From Pseudomonas putida (GTDB lineage Bacteria > Pseudomonadota > Gammaproteobacteria > Pseudomonadales > Pseudomonadaceae): a stretch of DNA of 64,000 nt. A program made the position numbers and the translations under genes. Shown in pieces: positions 60,168-64,000 of this stretch. Location of the stretch: assembly GCA_041071465.1 (NCBI GenBank), contig CP163498.1, positions 868,001 through 932,000 of the forward strand, given 5' to 3'. Each line of letters starts with the position of its first letter. Position 1 is the first letter of the stretch. The notes under the pieces were generated by a model. That model did no database searches. It was not told where the DNA came from and saw only the letters and a list, made by a program, of their open reading frames with translations.

Positions 60168-60911
60168 GTGAGCAAACAACCCGACCGCCTTTTCGCCCAA
60201 CCCCTGGAGCAGGTGCCCGACTTCGTGTTCAACGAAGACGTGGTGCGCGTGTTCCCGGACATGATCAAGCGCTCGGTGCCCGGTTACCCCACCATCGTCG
60301 AGAACCTCGGCGTGCTGGCCGCACGATTCGCCCAGCCAAACACCGCGTTGTACGACTTGGGTGCCTCACTGGGTGCCGTCACCCAGTCGCTGCGTCGCCA
60401 TGTACGCAGCGATGGCTGCAGGGTGATCGCGGTGGACAACTCCGCCGCCATGGTCGAGCGCTGCCGCCAGTACCTCACCGCCCAGGACTCGATGTTCCAG
60501 GAGTTGCTGCCGGTGCAAGTACTGGAAGCCGATATCCTTGCCCTGCCCTTCGAGCCCGCCTCGGTGGTGGCGATGAACTTCACCCTGCAGTTCATCGCCC
60601 CCGACCAACGCCTGGAACTGCTCGGGCGTATCCGCCAGGCGCTGCTGCCGGGTGGCGCACTGATCCTTTCGGAGAAACTGCGCTTCGCTGATGAGCAAGA
60701 GCAGGACCTGCTCAATGAACTGCACCTGGACTTCAAGCGGGCCAATGGCTACAGCGAACTGGAAATTGCCCAGAAGCGCAGCGCCATTGAAAACGTGATG
60801 AGGCCCGATACGCTCGAAGCCCATCAGGAGCGCCTGCGCGCTGCCGGCTTCTCGGAAGTGGTGCCCTGGTTCCAATGCCTTAACTTCGCCTCGTTGATAG
60901 CCCTGCCATGA
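60168..60911 (+). CDS. cmoA: Carboxy-S-adenosyl-L-methionine synthase CmoA
   Basis: Makes carboxy-SAM from SAM and prephenate for tRNA wobble uridine (cmo5U34) modification. 247 residues, exactly the usual length. Features include [20 protein letters not shown], the SAM motif [23 protein letters not shown] and MNFTLQFI. The GTG at 60168 gives the conserved opening SKQPDRLF; the open frame goes back to 60054 without support. The next gene, cmoB, overlaps its stop (ATGATC). Confidence 0.95.
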   Translation: MSKQPDRLFAQPLEQVPDFVFNEDVVRVFPDMIKRSVPGYPTIVENLGVLAARFAQPNTALYDLGASLGAVTQSLRRHVRSDGCRVIAVDNSAAMVERCRQYLTAQDSMFQELLPVQVLEADILALPFEPASVVAMNFTLQFIAPDQRLELLGRIRQALLPGGALILSEKLRFADEQEQDLLNELHLDFKRANGYSELEIAQKRSAIENVMRPDTLEAHQERLRAAGFSEVVPWFQCLNFASLIALP

Positions 60912-61863
60912 TCGATCTGTCCCTCTCGTCCGCCGTCTGGCGGGTACGCCCCTGGCTTCCTGGTCGCAAGGCCTGCAAGCGCAACTGGAAGCCAAGCTGG
61001 AAAAGGGCCACGGTGACCTCGACCGCTGGCGCGGTGCACTCCAAGCCCTGCCCACCCTGCAACCCAGCGAAATAGACCTGGTCAACGGGCTACGCCTGGA
61101 CTGCGACTGCGACGACGCCACCCGCGCGCAGATGCGCCAGGCACTGATGGGCCTGTCGCCTTGGCGCAAAGGGCCGTTCGACCTGTTTGGCGTGCATGTG
61201 GACACCGAGTGGCATTCGGACTGGAAATGGTCGCGGGTAAGCCCGCACCTGAACCTCAAGGGCAAGCGCGTGCTCGACGTTGGCTGTGGCAATGGCTACT
61301 ACCAGTGGCGCATGCTCGGTGCCGGTGCCGACATGGTGATTGGCGTCGACCCCAACTGGCTGTTCTTCTGCCAGTTCCAGGCCGTGCAACAGTACCTGCC
61401 GGAGCTGCCAGCCTGGCACCTGCCGTTCGCCCTGGAGGACCTGCCCGCCAACCTGGAAGGTTTCGACACGGTATTTTCCATGGGTGTGTTCTACCACCGC
61501 CGCTCGCCCATCGAGCACCTGCTGGCGCTCAAGGACTGCCTGGTCAAAGGTGGCGAGCTGGTGCTGGAAACCCTGGTGATCGAAGGCGACGAAAACCAGG
61601 TGCTGGTGCCAGAGGACCGTTACGCACAGATGCGCAACGTCTGGTACCTGCCATCGGTACCGGCCCTGGCCCGCTGGTTGCGCCGTGCCGGCTTCAGCGA
61701 TGTGCGCTGCGTCGACGTGAGCGTGACCAGCGTCGAGGAGCAACGCAGCACCGAATGGATGCGCTACCAGTCGCTGGGTGACTTCCTCGACCCTGACGAC
61801 CACAGCAAGACCATCGAAGGCCTGCCAGCCCCCCGCCGCGCCACCTTGCTGGCGCGCAAATAA
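60908..61863 (+). pseudogene. cmoB: tRNA U34 carboxymethyltransferase CmoB, apparent frameshift at codon 5
   Basis: Transfers the carboxymethyl group to ho5U34 in tRNA. From the ATG at 60908 (MIDLS), which overlaps the cmoA stop, the frame breaks at the CCC run 60921-60923. With one extra C it reads [18 protein letters not shown] and continues through [20 protein letters not shown] into the long frame, giving about 318 residues, the usual size. The core is intact: [35 protein letters not shown]. As written, the first start in frame would be at 61132, which deletes the N-terminal domain. Confidence 0.88.
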
Positions 61864-61866
61864 AAA

Positions 61867-61886
61867 AGGCGCCCATCTGGGCGCCT
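61867..61886 (-). terminator. Hairpin at the end of cmoB
   Basis: A perfect stem, AGGCGCCC/GGGCGCCT, is preceded by an A6 run on the plus strand, so its T tract serves the leftward gene. A second hairpin, ACACCTGCG/CGCAGGTGT, at 61891-61925, lies next to it. Together they separate the convergent genes. Confidence 0.7.
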
Positions 61887-61932
61887 GAATACACCTGCGG
61901 CGAGGAGCTGTCGCGGCGCAGGTGTTGTTACC

Positions 61933-62136
61933 TCAGTCCTTGGCCACCTCGCGGGCCTTCTCTTGCGCCTTGCGCTCGCGCTCCGCAACAGCCTGTTGCT
62001 TGTCGCCATGCAGGCGCTGCTGGTCTTCGCGGAAGGCTTGCCAGAACTGCTTCGAGCGCTCCGCACCGCCCTCGGCATAGACACTGGCGCTGCCCAGGGC
62101 AAGGGTGGCCAACAGCAGGTATTTGGTCAGGTTCAT
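61933..62136 (-). CDS. Small periplasmic protein, function unknown
   Basis: 67 residues. A signal peptide MNLTKYLLLATLALGSASVYA is followed by a charged helical stretch (RSKQFWQAFREDQQRLHGDK, AERERKAQEKAREVAKD). No cysteine. It is read divergently from the response regulator gene and shares its 239-base upstream region. Possibly a member of its regulon; role unknown. Confidence 0.8.
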   Translation of the reverse strand: MNLTKYLLLATLALGSASVYAEGGAERSKQFWQAFREDQQRLHGDKQQAVAERERKAQEKAREVAKD

Positions 62137-62245
62137 CGTGGTTGCCTCGTGATAACCGATCAGACACGGCCATCCTAGCGAGGGCTAGCTAACGACAAGG
62201 TGAGGCGGGGATTACAGTCCTGCAATGTGGCCCTGGCAGGCAGCC

Positions 62246-62264
62246 AGATTACGCCAGGATTACA
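62246..62264 (+). promoter_or_regulatory. Direct repeat likely bound by the OmpR-type regulator
   Basis: GATTACGCCAGGATTAC holds two GATTAC copies 11 bases apart, the usual spacing for OmpR-family dimers. A third GGATTACA lies at 62209-62216. About 110 bases upstream of the regulator gene. Confidence 0.5.
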
Positions 62265-62375
62265 AATCGGTTATCTGCGCCGCAGCGCCATTTGCATGCC
62301 GTAACATCCTGCAGCTTGACCCTGATGTCACTACAGGGTCGAGAATCGCCCCCCTTTCATCACACCGAGCAACCC

Positions 62376-63050
62376 ATGCGCCTACTGATCATCGAGGACG
62401 AGCTGCGAACCGCCGACTATTTGCAACAAGGCCTGCGCGAGAACGGCTATGTGGTCGACTGCGCCCACACTGGCACCGATGGCCTGCACCTGGCCCGTCA
62501 ACAGCCCTATGAGCTGGTCATTCTCGACGTCAACCTGCCTGAACTCGATGGCTGGACCGTGCTGCAACGCCTGCGCGCCGAGTCGGCAACGCGCATCATG
62601 ATGCTTACCGCCCACGGCCGCCTGGCCGACCGGGTCAAAGGCCTGGACCTGGGCGCCGACGACTACCTGCTCAAACCCTTCGAGTTTCCTGAGCTGTTGG
62701 CGCGCATCCGCAGCCTGCTGCGCCGCAACGACCAGCAACTGCAGCCCAGCACCCTGCGGGTCGCCGACCTGGAACTGGATCCCGGCCGCCACCGCGCTTA
62801 CCGCGCCGGACAGCGCATCGACCTGACCGCCAAGGAGTTCGCCCTGCTGCACCTGCTAATGCGCCAGACAGGCGAAGTGCTGTCGCGCACGCAGATCATT
62901 TCGCTGGTGTGGGACATGAACTTCGACTGCGACACCAACGTGGTCGAGGTCTCGATCCGGCGCCTGCGGGCCAAGATCGACGACCCGTTCGATAGCAAGC
63001 TGATTCACACCCTGCGTGGCGTGGGCTATGTACTTGAGGCGCGCTTTTGA
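62376..63050 (+). CDS. OmpR-family response regulator, heavy-metal type
   Basis: Two-domain regulator of 224 residues. The receiver has the acidic triad LLIIEDE, the acceptor Asp in [13 protein letters not shown] near residue 51 and the Lys in [13 protein letters not shown] near 100. The winged-helix DNA-binding domain has [36 protein letters not shown] and RRLRAKIDD. Like CopR/CinR/IrlR regulators of copper and other metals. The start at 62376 ([11 protein letters not shown]) is the family start. The kinase gene overlaps its stop. Confidence 0.9.
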   Translation: MRLLIIEDELRTADYLQQGLRENGYVVDCAHTGTDGLHLARQQPYELVILDVNLPELDGWTVLQRLRAESATRIMMLTAHGRLADRVKGLDLGADDYLLKPFEFPELLARIRSLLRRNDQQLQPSTLRVADLELDPGRHRAYRAGQRIDLTAKEFALLHLLMRQTGEVLSRTQIISLVWDMNFDCDTNVVEVSIRRLRAKIDDPFDSKLIHTLRGVGYVLEARF

Positions 63051-64000
63051 GAAACCCCAGCCTGTCACTGCGCCTGGGCCTGAGCGTGACACTGATGGGC
63101 GCCGCCCTGGTAATGCTGCTGGCCTGCCTGGCCGTGTTCGCCTTGGATCACGAACTGGACAGCCGCGCGCGCAAGGATCTGGCGCGCAAAATGTTGCAGG
63201 TCGAGCACAACCTGCGCGTCGACCTGCGCAGCGAAGACCTGGGCACCCGCGCCCATCCACTGCTCGACCTGGTGATGGGGCATGACAACCTGAGCCTCAG
63301 CGTGCTGGCGCTGGACGGCCGCCACCCGCACCTGCTCAGCCTCGGCCCAGCCCTGGAAGCGCGAGTCGGCGAACTGCACACCGATGCTCGCCTGGCCTTT
63401 CACGAATGGCGCGACAGCAGCGGCAACCAGATGCTCACCGTTACCCGGCAGATGCGCTTGCGCGACAACACGCCGGTCAAGGTGATGATGTCGCTCAACC
63501 GCGCCGACGACAACGCCCTGCTGCAGGCCTACCTGCACTCCACCTTGCTGGCGTTGCCGCTGCTGTTGGTCCTGATTGGTGCGGGTGCCTGGTGGCTGAT
63601 GCAACGTGGCTTGAAGCCGTTGCGGCACTTCCGGCGCATTGCCGGGCAGGTGTCCGCCCAAGACTTGCAACACCGCCTGCCCTCTACCGGCTTGCCGCAA
63701 GAGCTGGCGGAACTGGCCAGCAGCATTAACGTGATGCTCGACCGCCTGGATCAGGGTGTCAGCCAGCTGTCGCAGTTCTCTGACGATTTGGCCCATGAAC
63801 TGCGTACGCCGTTGAGCAACCTGATGGGCAAGACGCAGGTGACACTGGCCCGTGAGCGGGACAATGCGAACTATCGGGAAGTGCTGGAAGACAGCATCGA
63901 AGAGCTGACCCGGCTCAACCGCATCATCAACGACATGCTGTTTCTCGCCCAGGTCAACCAGCCGCAAGCACAAGTCGCGTTAAAACCCTTGGCGCTGGCT
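63047..64000 (+). CDS. Heavy-metal-type sensor histidine kinase, N-terminal part (cut by window end)
   Basis: At least 318 residues are seen. The TTG at 63047 overlaps the regulator stop (TTGA) and reads [18 protein letters not shown]; an internal ATG in TLMG is the next option. TM1 is near residues 10-34, a periplasmic sensor of about 130 residues follows, and TM2 is near 165-185 ([18 protein letters not shown]). Then HAMP and HisKA with the phospho-acceptor in [16 protein letters not shown]. The ATPase domain lies beyond the window. CopS/CusS type by position and layout. Confidence 0.88.
   Translation, partial: MRNPSLSLRLGLSVTLMGAALVMLLACLAVFALDHELDSRARKDLARKMLQVEHNLRVDLRSEDLGTRAHPLLDLVMGHDNLSLSVLALDGRHPHLLSLGPALEARVGELHTDARLAFHEWRDSSGNQMLTVTRQMRLRDNTPVKVMMSLNRADDNALLQAYLHSTLLALPLLLVLIGAGAWWLMQRGLKPLRHFRRIAGQVSAQDLQHRLPSTGLPQELAELASSINVMLDRLDQGVSQLSQFSDDLAHELRTPLSNLMGKTQVTLARERDNANYREVLEDSIEELTRLNRIINDMLFLAQVNQPQAQVALKPLALA

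Overview
The window is about 64 kb of high-GC DNA from a fluorescent Pseudomonas, most likely the P. putida group. This rests on recognisable gene families and neighbourhoods: rnf-nth, argG-motY-pyrC-rnt, bfd-bfr-grxD, glpFKRD, the acidic amino acid uptake set aatJQMP-aauSR, and the oprB-gcd-lon block. No tRNA, rRNA, CRISPR array, insertion sequence or prophage was seen.

Layout. 1-2.4 kb: end of the Rnf electron-transport operon, nth, and a small envelope-type protein. 2.4-12.6 kb: an orphan LuxR-type response regulator, a small membrane protein, argG, motY, pyrC, rnt, a 2-Cys peroxiredoxin, bacterioferritin with its ferredoxin, monothiol glutaredoxin and a molybdopterin oxidoreductase. 13-15.5 kb: argF, an iron-type ABC ATPase and ybaK. 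15.8-20.8 kb: glycerol uptake and catabolism (glpF, glpK, glpR, glpD). 20.8-25.2 kb: a large secreted-toxin-like gene with DUF6543, leucine-rich repeats and an IpaH/NEL-type ubiquitin ligase end, split in two frames. 25.3-32.1 kb: glutamate/aspartate ABC transporter and its two-component system, with an AauR-type box and a clear sigma-54 promoter. 32.1-42.6 kb: glpM, a hydrolase, metR, a Nudix hydrolase, the giant helicase lhr, a glutamate-synthase-like protein and an amino acid permease. 43-48.5 kb: a divergent bifunctional penicillin-binding protein, a PadR regulator with a ferric-siderophore reductase, and two small genes. 48.6-57.8 kb: a zinc-type TonB receptor, OprB porin, PQQ glucose dehydrogenase, a second Lon protease and a chagasin-like inhibitor. 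57.8-60 kb: a two-gene alpha-pore-forming toxin of the xenorhabdolysin family (XaxAB/YaxAB type), on visibly more AT-rich DNA. 60.2-64 kb: cmoA, cmoB, a small periplasmic protein and a metal-type response regulator with its sensor kinase, cut by the window end.

How they work together: glpF/K/D feed glycerol into central metabolism under GlpR. OprB and Gcd handle periplasmic glucose oxidation. Aat/Aau takes up acidic amino acids. Bfd/Bfr, the PadR-siderophore reductase pair and the TonB receptor form a metal-homeostasis theme. The NEL effector and the Xax-type toxin are the accessory, host-directed items.

Caution: eight genes (ybaK, glpR, the NEL effector, the PBP, the PadR regulator, the TonB receptor, xaxA and cmoB) are each broken by what looks like a single missing or extra base, in most cases within a homopolymer run. 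Because housekeeping genes are hit, sequence error is the simplest explanation, and these genes may be intact in the organism.
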